Both the position numbers and the translations under genes were made by a program. The notes beneath the pieces are model-generated. The model was not told where the DNA came from. It saw nothing but the letters and a program-made list of their open reading frames with translations, and made no database searches. Below are positions 46,439-55,571 of a stretch of 64,000 bases of DNA, in pieces. This stretch comes from Porphyromonadaceae bacterium (GTDB lineage Bacteria > Bacteroidota > Bacteroidia > Bacteroidales > Dysgonomonadaceae), in assembly GCA_022840285.1 (NCBI GenBank), contig JALHIE010000027.1:20858-84857 (forward strand), written 5' to 3'. Every line of letters starts with the position of its first letter. Within the stretch, counting starts at the first letter, position 1.

Positions 46439-46751
46439 AGCTTACCACTAACATGTTTTTCACCCAATCAATCTCCTCCTTGCCTAAATGTTAAATTTAA
46501 AACATTCGTATATCTACACGCAACAGGGGTGTTTACGAAAGTTTGTTGAATCCGGATAAATAATTGATGGAAACTTGTGTGTTGCATAAGTATCAGTATT
46601 TTGAATCGCAAATATAACGATTATTTGGATAAAAAAACGATATTGTTAAAAAGTTATGAGTTTTCTTCCATGAGTATATTTTATTGATGTGTTCTCCTAT
46701 ATGTTGGATATTGGCAAAGCGGAAGCAGATCCAAAAGAATAAATATGCTAA
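46439..46751. other. Intergenic region with a promoter box
   Basis: 313 bp, AT-rich. Minus-strand TATATTTG at 46619-46626 is the only clear signal and would serve the gene at 45668-46438. No coding potential seen. Confidence 0.5.
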
Positions 46752-47491
46752 TTAAATATTATAGTGAGAAATTATTATCCGGGCATCAATATCCAGTTTA
46801 GAGAAAGCGAACAGTTTTTTCCCTAAGTCTTTCAGTGATGCTCCCAGGTGGTATACGTCGGTTTCGTCAATAATAAGGAACCGGTCATGTGCTTGTTTAT
46901 ATTCCCGGATGATTATCTCCGGGTATTGATTATTATGTTTCTGCAAATCTAAAAGAAGTCCCTCGGATACCTTTCCGGTATAGGTAATGGCCGTAACCCC
47001 AGAATTTCTTTTGGTCAGCATCAAAAGAACGCTTTCATCGACATAGTTATCAATGAGGATCAGTGATTTTTTAGCTGACTTGATTAGGTTGATAGCAAAT
47101 ACATAGGCATCGAATATTTGCCCGTTGAAAAAAATATCTTCCACTGGAGGGAGAGATGTACGAACAAAGAAATCTATCTTTTCGCCCTGTTCGGCAACGG
47201 TTCTCACCAACTTATCTATGCGTTGACTGACGACGTAACCTTTAAGCATATACTCTTTCAATACTTTGTTGGCAAATTGCCGGAATTGTGTGCCTCTGAT
47301 GGATTTTACCCGATAACCAACTGATATGATAACATCCAAACTGTAAAATTTAACAGGCTTGTCAGAATTTGCAATGTGCAAAAAATGCACATTGCTTTTT
47401 TTGTCAAGTTCATTTTCCTTAAACGTTTCCAAAAGCCGTTACCAAAGATATTTTGGCTGAAAATAAGCTTTGATAAAGCTGCGCTATCGTC
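46752..47491 (-). pseudogene. 5'-truncated RhuM-like gene with PLD-like C-terminal domain
   Basis: The open frame (start 47432, 226 residues) begins inside the RhuM family: ENELDKKSNV, then YSLDVIISVGYRVKSIRGTQFRQFANKVLKEYMLKGY. The usual first 50 or so residues are missing. A trace of them (IAQLYQ) can be read in another frame directly after the KilA-N stop, so a deletion has joined the two genes. The C-terminal half carries a phospholipase-D-like motif HDRFLIIDE (H-x-R-x4-D) with the preceding helix-strand pattern. Function is doubtful. Confidence 0.7.
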
Positions 47492-48282
47492 TTATTTCAA
47501 ATATTTACGATTCTCAACTTCCTGCAACACCCGCATCTGTTGAATGGCTATCTGGTTAAGTTTTTGCAGCCGTTCCGATTGTGGAATTTTCTCGTTGATC
47601 AGGACGGCGTTGATGTTCTCCATATTCGACAGGCATATCAGTTCGTTGATGGTTGCGTAATCACGGATATTGCCTTTCAATCCGGGATTGGCTGCACGCC
47701 ACTGTCCTGCCGTTATCCCGAAAAGAGCCATATTCAACACGTCCGCTTCACTGGCATACACGATTGATATTTGTTGCGGGGTAAGCTTTGCCGGGATCAG
47801 ATTGTGCTTTACAGCATCGGTATGGATATGGTAATTGATTTTCGACAGTTCCCGTTTGGCCGAGCAGCCTAACGCTTTTTGCTCCTCAATTTTTAGTCGC
47901 TTAAATTCGGTTACGAGATAGAGTTCAAACTCTGCTGAAATCCATGCTGCAAATTTAAATGCAATATCCGAGTGAGCATACGTGCCTCCTCCGTAGCGAC
48001 CCGATTTTGAGGTTATCCCTATCGCGTTTGTTTCGGAAATCCATTTTTGAGATGACATCCAGAAGTGAGGTTTTGCTGATTCGTTTTTAAACCCCTCATA
48101 AATGTTCCCATAACCCGATATATTCGATTGTGCTGTAGGTTCTTAACCACAAGCTGATTATTTGTGAAGGATTGTCTTTGTCCCGAATTTTTGAGATGTC
48201 TGTCAGTGAAATATAGTCTTCTTCTGACTTTTTGTAAAAGACTATATCTGTTCCCTTTACTGTTATTTAAGCCATAATCCAT
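47492..48282 (-). pseudogene. KilA-N domain gene with frameshifts
   Basis: The 188-codon open frame (47492-48058) starts inside the KilA-N domain (WISETNAIGITSKSGRYGGG, FKFAAWISAEFELYL). The first 75 residues are found upstream in two other frames: MDYGLNNSKG, then DYISLTDISKIRDKD and IEYIGLWEHL. At least two frameshifts (near 48250 and 48080) separate the pieces. KilA-N proteins are DNA-binding proteins of phages and mobile elements. Confidence 0.8.
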
Positions 48283-48357
48283 ATTCGGTATAATTAAAAG
48301 TCGATGTGTAGGGCAAAATGAAGTAATATCAGAGGCGACTGCACATTCCTCGAAACC

Positions 48358-48774
48358 TTATTTTCTGTCCTCTAACAACTTCTCCAGAAGGGCGCTCTTT
48401 TCTTTCTCCAATTCGAGCATTAGCTCGAAGAGAGCTGTTTTCTCTTTGTTCAGTTCCAGAATCTGTTCAATGGGATCGGAGTTGTTATGAATATCACCAT
48501 CATTATAATAAATACCAGCCATACATCCTTTGTCAAAGGTATTATTTTCAATTATCAAAGTTACCTGATCTTCTTCCACTTCCTTGATCAGTTCGTGAGC
48601 CACGTTCAGGGCTTTGGCAAAACGTTCGATTACATCGTCGTTGAGGACCTTCCTCTGTTCGTAGGTGAAAATCAGTGCCTGGCTAAGCTCCATTTCGACG
48701 GCGAGGGTTTCCTGCTTGATGTCCAGTGTATGACGGAAACGCTTGATAGCGTGCCCGTGATGGGTGTTTTTCAC
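48358..48774 (-). CDS. XRE-like DNA-binding protein with coiled-coil tail
   Basis: 138 residues. A helix-turn-helix lies at about residues 8-62 (IKRFRHTLDIKQETLAVEM, then LSQALIFTYEQRKVL and IERFAKALNV). The C-terminal 35 residues are a leucine/glutamate coiled coil (ILELNKEKTALFELMLELE) likely to dimerise. Probably a small regulator; the target is unknown. Confidence 0.7.
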   Translation of the reverse strand: MKNTHHGHAIKRFRHTLDIKQETLAVEMELSQALIFTYEQRKVLNDDVIERFAKALNVAHELIKEVEEDQVTLIIENNTFDKGCMAGIYYNDGDIHNNSDPIEQILELNKEKTALFELMLELEKEKSALLEKLLEDRK

Positions 48775-49023
48775 TTTTTGTTCTTTCGTTATCGGTTACT
48801 TTTACCTCTGGAAATAAATGAATGTAGTCTGCAATAAATTTCACCTCTCAATGCGTTAATAAAAGTTATATTATTGTTAAATATCAGGTTTTATAACAAA
48901 TATTTAAAATATTCTTCATTTATTTGTCAGACAAATCAGATTAATAATATCTGTTGTTCATTTTTATCTGAAAACATCTTTCTTTTTTAAAAGGAAAAAA
49001 ACATATTTGAAAATAATCTTACG

Positions 49024-49764
49024 ATGGACAGGCTTAGGATTCAAAATAATTCAACTACACTGGTAGATCAGGTCGAGGACAGGCTTTTGAACTATTTCAA
49101 AGAGAAGGACTTGCAAAAAGGAGATGCTATTCCGAATGAAATGGAATTAACCGTCTCATTGGGGGTGTCGAGGAGTGTAGTACGGGAGGCATTAAGCCGA
49201 CTGAAGATGATGGGAATAGTGGAGACACGCACACGACGGGGCATGGTACTTTCCGAGCCTTCTATATTCGGCGGAATGAAACGTGCTGTTGATCCGAGAA
49301 TTCTAAGTGAAGATACCCTCTTTGATATTCTCGGATTTAGGATTGTTCTGGAAATAGGCATTTGTAGTGAAATATTCCGAAAAATTACTCCTGATGATAT
49401 TGCAGATCTGGAAGAGATTGTGAATGTAGGAATCATGTATGAAAACAACGAATATGCTCCTTTTAGTGAATTTGCTTTTCACACAAAGCTTTATAAAATA
49501 ACTGGCAACAAAACTATCTCCGAATTCCAGAATATCATTCATCCTGTGATGACATTTGTGAAGGACAAATTTCAGGAGTTTCTGGCACCCATTAATATCC
49601 GTTTAAAAGAGGAAGGGCGGATTGTAACCCATCAGGACTTGCTACAGTTACTAAAAGATGGAGACGAAGACAGGTATAGAAAGGCCTTGGAGGAGCATTT
49701 TGAGGTTTACAGAATTTTTATCAGTCAAAGAAATCAATATCACATTGCTCAGCAAAACGGTTGA
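49024..49764 (+). CDS. FadR-type GntR regulator of the sialic acid locus
   Basis: 246 residues. A GntR winged helix at about 10-80 (GDAIPNEMELTVSLGVSRSVVREALSRL) is followed by a helical FCD ligand-binding domain (HTKLYKITGN, VTHQDLLQLLKDGD, and the metal-ligand-like His). It is the first gene of the nan region and on the same strand, so it probably responds to sialic acid or ManNAc and controls the operon. Confidence 0.88.
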   Translation: MDRLRIQNNSTTLVDQVEDRLLNYFKEKDLQKGDAIPNEMELTVSLGVSRSVVREALSRLKMMGIVETRTRRGMVLSEPSIFGGMKRAVDPRILSEDTLFDILGFRIVLEIGICSEIFRKITPDDIADLEEIVNVGIMYENNEYAPFSEFAFHTKLYKITGNKTISEFQNIIHPVMTFVKDKFQEFLAPINIRLKEEGRIVTHQDLLQLLKDGDEDRYRKALEEHFEVYRIFISQRNQYHIAQQNG

Positions 49765-49871
49765 TTTGATCGGTACAGTGCAATGTTGCTATTTAAAGTG
49801 TTTATAAGGCTTTTTCGTCCTTGTAATCACCAGCCGAACACAAAAAGTATATTTACCAATTAAAAATATCT

Positions 49872-50783
49872 ATGAACAATTACAAAAAACTAAAAGGGCT
49901 AATTGCTGCAACCTTTACACCCGTTGATACTAACAGCGATATAAATTATTCTGTGATCAGAAAATATGCACAACATATTAAAGATTCCGGAATATCGGGT
50001 GTATTTGTTTGCGGGACGACAGGAGAGTTTACTTCCCTCACCACTGTCGAAAGAAAACTGATCTTGGAGGAATGGATAAAACGTGGTGAAGGAGACTTTC
50101 AAATTATTGCCCATGTGGGCAGCAATAACCAGCGCGAGGCAATGGAGCTGGCACGTCATGCTGCAGTGAAAGGCGCAGATGGAATCGGATGTATCGCCCC
50201 TTCTTTTTTCAAGCCTGAAAAAGTGAAAGATCTGATCGATTTCTTTACGCCCATTGCTTCTTCCGCTCCTCAATTGCCATTCTATTACTACAACATGCCC
50301 TCCATGACCGGGGTAAACCTTTCGGTTGCACAATTTCTTCACGAAGGGAAAAAAACTATTCCCAACCTGGCCGGAGTGAAGTTTACACACAACAACCTGA
50401 TGGAAATGGGCGACTGTATTCAGCTGGATAACGGGGCATTTGAGGTGTTGCATGGCTTCGACGAGACACTGATTTGTGGATTAGCACTCGGAGCCGTAGC
50501 CGGTGTGGGAAGTACGTATAACTATATACCCCATGTTTATCTGAATATTCTGAAATCTATGGAAAGTAACGATGTGGAAACGGCGCGTGCCTTTCAGATG
50601 CAGTCGGTAGAAATGGTGAAAATCATTATTCAATATGGAGGTGGCGTGAGAGGCGGAAAAGCCATCATGAATCTGATTGGAATCGAATGTGGACCCTGCC
50701 GCCCTCCTTTTGCCACATTCGAAAGGGAAGAGTATGATGCTCTCAGGGAGAACCTCCAGGGCATTGGTTTATTGGTAAAATAG
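49872..50783 (+). CDS. nanA: N-acetylneuraminate lyase
   Basis: 303 residues of the DHDPS/NAL aldolase family: CGTTGEFTSLT (substrate carboxylate loop), FYYYNMPSMTG (catalytic Tyr), LAGVKFTHNN (Schiff-base Lys). It cleaves N-acetylneuraminate to ManNAc and pyruvate. Placement between the GntR regulator and SusC supports NanA over dihydrodipicolinate synthase. Confidence 0.9.
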   Translation: MNNYKKLKGLIAATFTPVDTNSDINYSVIRKYAQHIKDSGISGVFVCGTTGEFTSLTTVERKLILEEWIKRGEGDFQIIAHVGSNNQREAMELARHAAVKGADGIGCIAPSFFKPEKVKDLIDFFTPIASSAPQLPFYYYNMPSMTGVNLSVAQFLHEGKKTIPNLAGVKFTHNNLMEMGDCIQLDNGAFEVLHGFDETLICGLALGAVAGVGSTYNYIPHVYLNILKSMESNDVETARAFQMQSVEMVKIIIQYGGGVRGGKAIMNLIGIECGPCRPPFATFEREEYDALRENLQGIGLLVK

Positions 50784-50862
50784 AGAAGGGAGTGTGTCCT
50801 CTAAACAATACCCCCTTCTGGAAGAATTTAAAAACACAATTATTTTTAAAATCTATACAAAG

Positions 50863-53800
50863 ATGAGAAAAATTTATCGATTTTTGGCCTTATTAACTGG
50901 TATAATCTTTTCAGTTGCTTTTCTCCAGGCACAGGAGATAATGGTTAAAGGTGAAGTGCGCGATAACGAAGGTGAAACTTTACCTGGTGTTTCTGTGGTT
51001 GTGAAAGGAACCACACATGGTACCGTCACTGATATTGACGGGAATTATGCGTTGGCCGTTACTTCCGGTTCAACACTGATTTTTTCATATGTGGGTTATC
51101 AAACATTGGAAGTGAGAGTGACAAGCTCACCGGTCATCAATGTTGTTTTAAACACATCGACAGTAGGTCTTGATGAAGTGGTGGTCGTGGGATATGGAAC
51201 CCAGTCACGCCGTACCATCACGTCTGCCATTACCAAAGTGGGTGGGGAGGTATTACAAAATGTACCGGTAAACACGGTAGGAGAAGGATTGAAAGGGAAA
51301 ATTTCCGGAACACGTATTTATTCAAACAACAATACGCCAGGTGAAGATGCAACCATTCGGATTCGCGGCGGTTCCTCCATCAACAAGAGCAATGAACCAC
51401 TCATCCTGGTAGATGGAGTTGAAAGAGCGTTTAGTGGGATAAATCCGAACGATATTGAATCAATAGAAGTTCTTAAAGATGCCTCATCCACAGCTATATA
51501 CGGTTCAAGAGCTTCCAATGGGGTTGTTTTGATTACAACGAAAAAAGGATCTGTTGGCAAAGCTCCGAACATCACTTTCGAAGCAAACATGGCATTGCAG
51601 GAAGCAGGGACACTCTATAAGTTCATGAACGCCAGGGATTATCTGAGTATTGTTCGTCCGGCAGTAGCTGCAGGTCCCAATGCAAAGTATAATTCAATGG
51701 ATGGTTATTCCGCCAGTTCCGGCAATACAGCTACCTCCATCTATTCTACTCGTTATCTGGGAGAAGGAGAGACTATCCCGGCAGGTTATTATTCCATGCC
51801 CGATCCAATTGATCCGACAAAAACGCTGATATTTCAGGATAACAACTTTCAGGATGAAATCTACAAGCAGGCAGTTTGGCAAAATTATTATGTCGGACTT
51901 GATGGGGGAAATGAAGGGATTCGTTACAATGTCAGCCTTGGCTATACCGACGACGCCGGTGTTGCCATAGCCACTGGGTTCGACCGATTGAATTTACGCA
52001 GTAACATCGATGTAAATATCAATAAACATTTGTCACTTGTCGCGGGATTCGACTACTCCAGAGCTAATTCACAGGAGTACCCTAATCAGATGAATGTCAT
52101 TTCAAGGGGTTTGGCGACACCACCCACTCAGAAAAAGTACAATGATGATGGAACCCCCACCAAAGGATACAATGCCACCTCACCCAATCCACTCTGGTAT
52201 GCCTATTATAATGATCAAAGCCGAGAAGATAAAAGATTGTCAGCTTTTGGTAAACTTACTTACCGCATTTTTGATGATCTGAAAATTGAATCGCAATTAT
52301 CAACCTACAACCATCATTACCAAAGCAACAGCTTTCAGAGAGCCAATGAATTTAACGGACTCCGTCCAGCCAGTTCATCCTTTGGCGAGCTTAAACGAGA
52401 CAAACTGGAGATCTATGCAACCTATATTAAGGGGTTAGACGATCATTCATTATCTATAATGGGAGGACACTCTTATCAGAAGGACAGTAACCAATCCCTG
52501 GGGGCTTCCGTTGATGGGGCTAGTTCTGATAAGGTGCCTACACTGACCGCAGGCCCCAATAAGAAGGATGCAACCAGCAATTTTACTCAGGATGTGACGA
52601 TTGGTTATTTCGGTCGTTTGACATATGATTTTCAAAAAAAATATCTGCTTTCTGCAACATTTCGGGAGGATGCTTCCTCACGTTTTGCAAAAGGAAAACA
52701 GTGGGGATTCTTTCCAGGAGCATCAGCCGGATGGATTATCTCGGATGAACCCTTTATGCAGGGAATAAAAAATCTTGATAACTTGAAAATCAGAGTTAGT
52801 TACGGCCAAACAGGGAACAATGCAATTGGTCTGTACGATGCGTACGGAAGGTATTCCACCAATGCAAGATATGATGGATTTGCGGGCATTGTAGCTTCTA
52901 CTATGCCAAATATGGATCTGACCTGGGAGACCTCTACGCAACTCGACCTGGGATTCGATCTGTCACTTTTCAAGAATCGATTCACAGTCTCAGCAGATTA
53001 TTTCGATAAAATCACAGAAAACCTACTTTTTAGCAAAGAGTTGCCAAATACCACCGGTTTTTCTTCTGTACAAACAAATATTGGAGAAGTAAAATTTTAT
53101 GGATTCGACCTGGAGATTGGTTCGACCAATATTCGTACAAAAGATTTTGAATGGACTTCGAAATTCACCTGGAGTTTTGTAAAAAACAAGGTGCTTAAAT
53201 TGCCAGATAACGGACGAGACAAGAATCGTATCGGGGGTATCACCCTAGCCGACGGAACGGCTTTCGGTGGAACTGCTGAAGGTGAGTCGCTTTACCGTTA
53301 TTATGGATATATGGTAGACTATATCATTGAAACGGAAGAACAAGCCAAAACAGCGATGTATGATAATTCGGCAAAAGGTTATCTCCCTTCAGACGGGAAG
53401 AAAATTGCCGGAAGAAAGCATATCGGAGACTATGAATGGAAGAACAGGCCAGGTAGTCAGACCCGAAACGATAAAGATTACATTGACAGTCAAGATCAGT
53501 TTTTTCTGGGGTACACTGTTCCACACTCTACAGGAGGTTTAAATAACAATCTTACATTCAGAAATATATCTCTAAATGTTTTTGTTGATTGGGCATTGGG
53601 ACACTCAATCAATAACAACTCTGAAATGCGATATTTTATGAACACCTTTGCCAATAATTACACATTGATTGATAAGGTAAAACAAACATGGAAAGCTCCC
53701 GGTGATAAAACAAAATATGCTCGTTTTACAGCCAATGATCCGGATGACGGAAATGCCAATTTTAGTCGTACATCCAACATCTTCAACTATAAAGGTGATT

Positions 53801-54027
53801 ACCTTTGTATTCGTGAAATTAGCCTGCAATACAATGTACCTTCTTCAAAATTAGGTAAACTGGGTATGCAAAATCTGGCCATTACCTTAGCTGGTAATAA
53901 TCTGCATTATTTCACCGCAGTGGAAGGCGTTTCACCTGAAGTAGGTGCATCCACCACATATAATGCTGGTTATTACAATTATCCTCCTATTCGTAAATAT
54001 TCTATCGGAGTAAAAGTTACATTCTAA
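50863..54027 (+). CDS. SusC/RagA-family TonB-dependent outer membrane transporter (NanO-like)
   Basis: I take the ATG at 50863, which gives a proper signal peptide (MRKIYRFLALLTG... LQAQ); the upstream in-frame codons do not. 1054 residues: carboxypeptidase-like domain (VKGEVRDNEGETLPGVSVVV), plug with VVVGYGTQSRRTITSAI and IRIRGGSSIN...LILVDGVE, then a 22-strand barrel ending in KYSIGVKVTF. It imports sialosides or free sialic acid with the SusD partner. Confidence 0.95.
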   Translation: MRKIYRFLALLTGIIFSVAFLQAQEIMVKGEVRDNEGETLPGVSVVVKGTTHGTVTDIDGNYALAVTSGSTLIFSYVGYQTLEVRVTSSPVINVVLNTSTVGLDEVVVVGYGTQSRRTITSAITKVGGEVLQNVPVNTVGEGLKGKISGTRIYSNNNTPGEDATIRIRGGSSINKSNEPLILVDGVERAFSGINPNDIESIEVLKDASSTAIYGSRASNGVVLITTKKGSVGKAPNITFEANMALQEAGTLYKFMNARDYLSIVRPAVAAGPNAKYNSMDGYSASSGNTATSIYSTRYLGEGETIPAGYYSMPDPIDPTKTLIFQDNNFQDEIYKQAVWQNYYVGLDGGNEGIRYNVSLGYTDDAGVAIATGFDRLNLRSNIDVNINKHLSLVAGFDYSRANSQEYPNQMNVISRGLATPPTQKKYNDDGTPTKGYNATSPNPLWYAYYNDQSREDKRLSAFGKLTYRIFDDLKIESQLSTYNHHYQSNSFQRANEFNGLRPASSSFGELKRDKLEIYATYIKGLDDHSLSIMGGHSYQKDSNQSLGASVDGASSDKVPTLTAGPNKKDATSNFTQDVTIGYFGRLTYDFQKKYLLSATFREDASSRFAKGKQWGFFPGASAGWIISDEPFMQGIKNLDNLKIRVSYGQTGNNAIGLYDAYGRYSTNARYDGFAGIVASTMPNMDLTWETSTQLDLGFDLSLFKNRFTVSADYFDKITENLLFSKELPNTTGFSSVQTNIGEVKFYGFDLEIGSTNIRTKDFEWTSKFTWSFVKNKVLKLPDNGRDKNRIGGITLADGTAFGGTAEGESLYRYYGYMVDYIIETEEQAKTAMYDNSAKGYLPSDGKKIAGRKHIGDYEWKNRPGSQTRNDKDYIDSQDQFFLGYTVPHSTGGLNNNLTFRNISLNVFVDWALGHSINNNSEMRYFMNTFANNYTLIDKVKQTWKAPGDKTKYARFTANDPDDGNANFSRTSNIFNYKGDYLCIREISLQYNVPSSKLGKLGMQNLAITLAGNNLHYFTAVEGVSPEVGASTTYNAGYYNYPPIRKYSIGVKVTF

Positions 54028-54041
54028 ATCACACTACAAAA

Positions 54042-55505
54042 ATGAGAATCATGAAAAGTAAAATCATCATATGCTTAATGTCCTTTTTTACGTTATTGAC
54101 AGCATGTCACGGTGATCTGGACATCGTACAAAAGAGTGAGGTATCTGCCAACTCTATGTGGCAGGATGAAGGAGATGCTACTTCGGCTATATATGGGCTA
54201 TATAACAGATTCAGATCTACATTTGAGCAAGGCTACATGTACTGGGGAGAGTATCGAACAGGATTGTGGGCCGACGGACTTGCTGGTCAGACGGCACGAG
54301 ATCAGATTTATCAGAATCAGATTCCCACCAACCATGGTTATGCCAATTGGACTGATTTATATACGACGATCAATCAGGCTAATCTGATCCTGAAATATAC
54401 ACCAGAAATAGAATTTGTCAGTGAAGAAACAAAAAATAAGGTATTGGCCAATGCTTATTTCGTGCGTGCATTCTGTTATTACTGGATAGGCCGAATTTGG
54501 GGAGATGCTCCGGTATTGCTGGAAGGTTTTGAGTCAGATAAACAGGAAGGATTGTTCCCCGGTCGCGATGCGGCAGATTTGGTGTTTAAGCAAGTTGGTG
54601 ATGATATTAATGCTGCGCTTAGTCATATGCCCGCCTCTGTAACCGACCGTAAATTAGCTTCACAGGCCTCTATAAACATGTTAAAAGCTGATTATAATCT
54701 TTGGATGTTTAAGGTACGTAACGGAGGCGATGCGGCACTCAACAATGCTGCAACGGCTGTTGCTGCAGTACTGGGAAACGGCAATTACAGCTTAGTAACT
54801 GATTATTCTTCCATTTTTAAGAATGAAGGGGGACCGGAGGTTATCTTTGCCTGGAGTTATCTTCAGGATGAACACACAAGTGGTGCCACGAATGACTGGC
54901 TGGTGCCCTCCCAGTATATTTCCCCAGAATATATTGAAAATCCTGTGAAAGTGGGAAGTCATCAACAATGGTGTTTTTATACGGCCGATTACAAAGCATT
55001 GCTTTCAGAGTATGAAAATGACCGACGAACCATTGTAAGTTTCCAGACGTTCTTTGATGATAAGAAAAATGGTACTTTCCAATGGATAAACAAGTATGCT
55101 GGATCCTGGGTAAGCGGTACTCGTATTTTCGATTCGGACGTGATCGTATATCGTTATGCAGATGCTGTACTGTTTGATGCAGAAATTAAAAATGCAAAAA
55201 ACGACCGTAACGGAGCTGTGACTGCTCTCAACAAAATTGCCAAACGTGCCTATGGAGTCGATAGTTTTTATTCGAATACGCTTACAGCTTCCGAAATTGA
55301 TGCATTAATACTGAAGGAGCGAATGAAAGAATTTGCAGCAGAAGGAAAGCTTTGGTGGGATTATATCCGTTTTGATGTAGTTTTTGAAAAAAATTCGTTC
55401 CTTGTAGGTCGTGAAAATGAACAAAACATCTTGTTGTGGCCTGTAGCACAAGCATCTATCAATCGAAATCCCAATCTCAACCAGACCCCGGGTTATGATA
55501 AATAG
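54042..55505 (+). CDS. SusD/RagB-family surface glycan-binding lipoprotein (NanU-like)
   Basis: 487 residues with lipobox LLTAC (from the ATG at 54042 or 54051). Typical SusD features are present: VLANAYFVRAFCYYWIGRIWGDAPVL, the TPR-like helices, and the terminal RMKEFAAEGKLWWDYIRF with LLWPVAQASINRNPNLNQTPGY. It starts 14 bp after SusC and is followed by a strong terminator. Confidence 0.95.
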   Translation: MRIMKSKIIICLMSFFTLLTACHGDLDIVQKSEVSANSMWQDEGDATSAIYGLYNRFRSTFEQGYMYWGEYRTGLWADGLAGQTARDQIYQNQIPTNHGYANWTDLYTTINQANLILKYTPEIEFVSEETKNKVLANAYFVRAFCYYWIGRIWGDAPVLLEGFESDKQEGLFPGRDAADLVFKQVGDDINAALSHMPASVTDRKLASQASINMLKADYNLWMFKVRNGGDAALNNAATAVAAVLGNGNYSLVTDYSSIFKNEGGPEVIFAWSYLQDEHTSGATNDWLVPSQYISPEYIENPVKVGSHQQWCFYTADYKALLSEYENDRRTIVSFQTFFDDKKNGTFQWINKYAGSWVSGTRIFDSDVIVYRYADAVLFDAEIKNAKNDRNGAVTALNKIAKRAYGVDSFYSNTLTASEIDALILKERMKEFAAEGKLWWDYIRFDVVFEKNSFLVGRENEQNILLWPVAQASINRNPNLNQTPGYDK

Positions 55506-55510
55506 AAAAT

Positions 55511-55555
55511 AATAAGAAGGAGACTCTCTAATTTCATGAGTCTCCCTCTTATTTA
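55511..55555 (+). terminator. Long hairpin after susD
   Basis: A 16-bp stem (AATAAGAAGGAGACTC with its complement, one mismatch) with T-rich downstream. It may separate the highly expressed susCD from the enzyme genes or stabilise the upstream mRNA. Confidence 0.8.
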
Positions 55556-55571
55556 AAATAACCATAAAAGA

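Noticed and set aside
47430..49023. Copy of the tRNA-Val 3' end as attachment site
   Set aside because: Looked for by eye at the far edge of the island; no matching T-arm and acceptor sequence was found.
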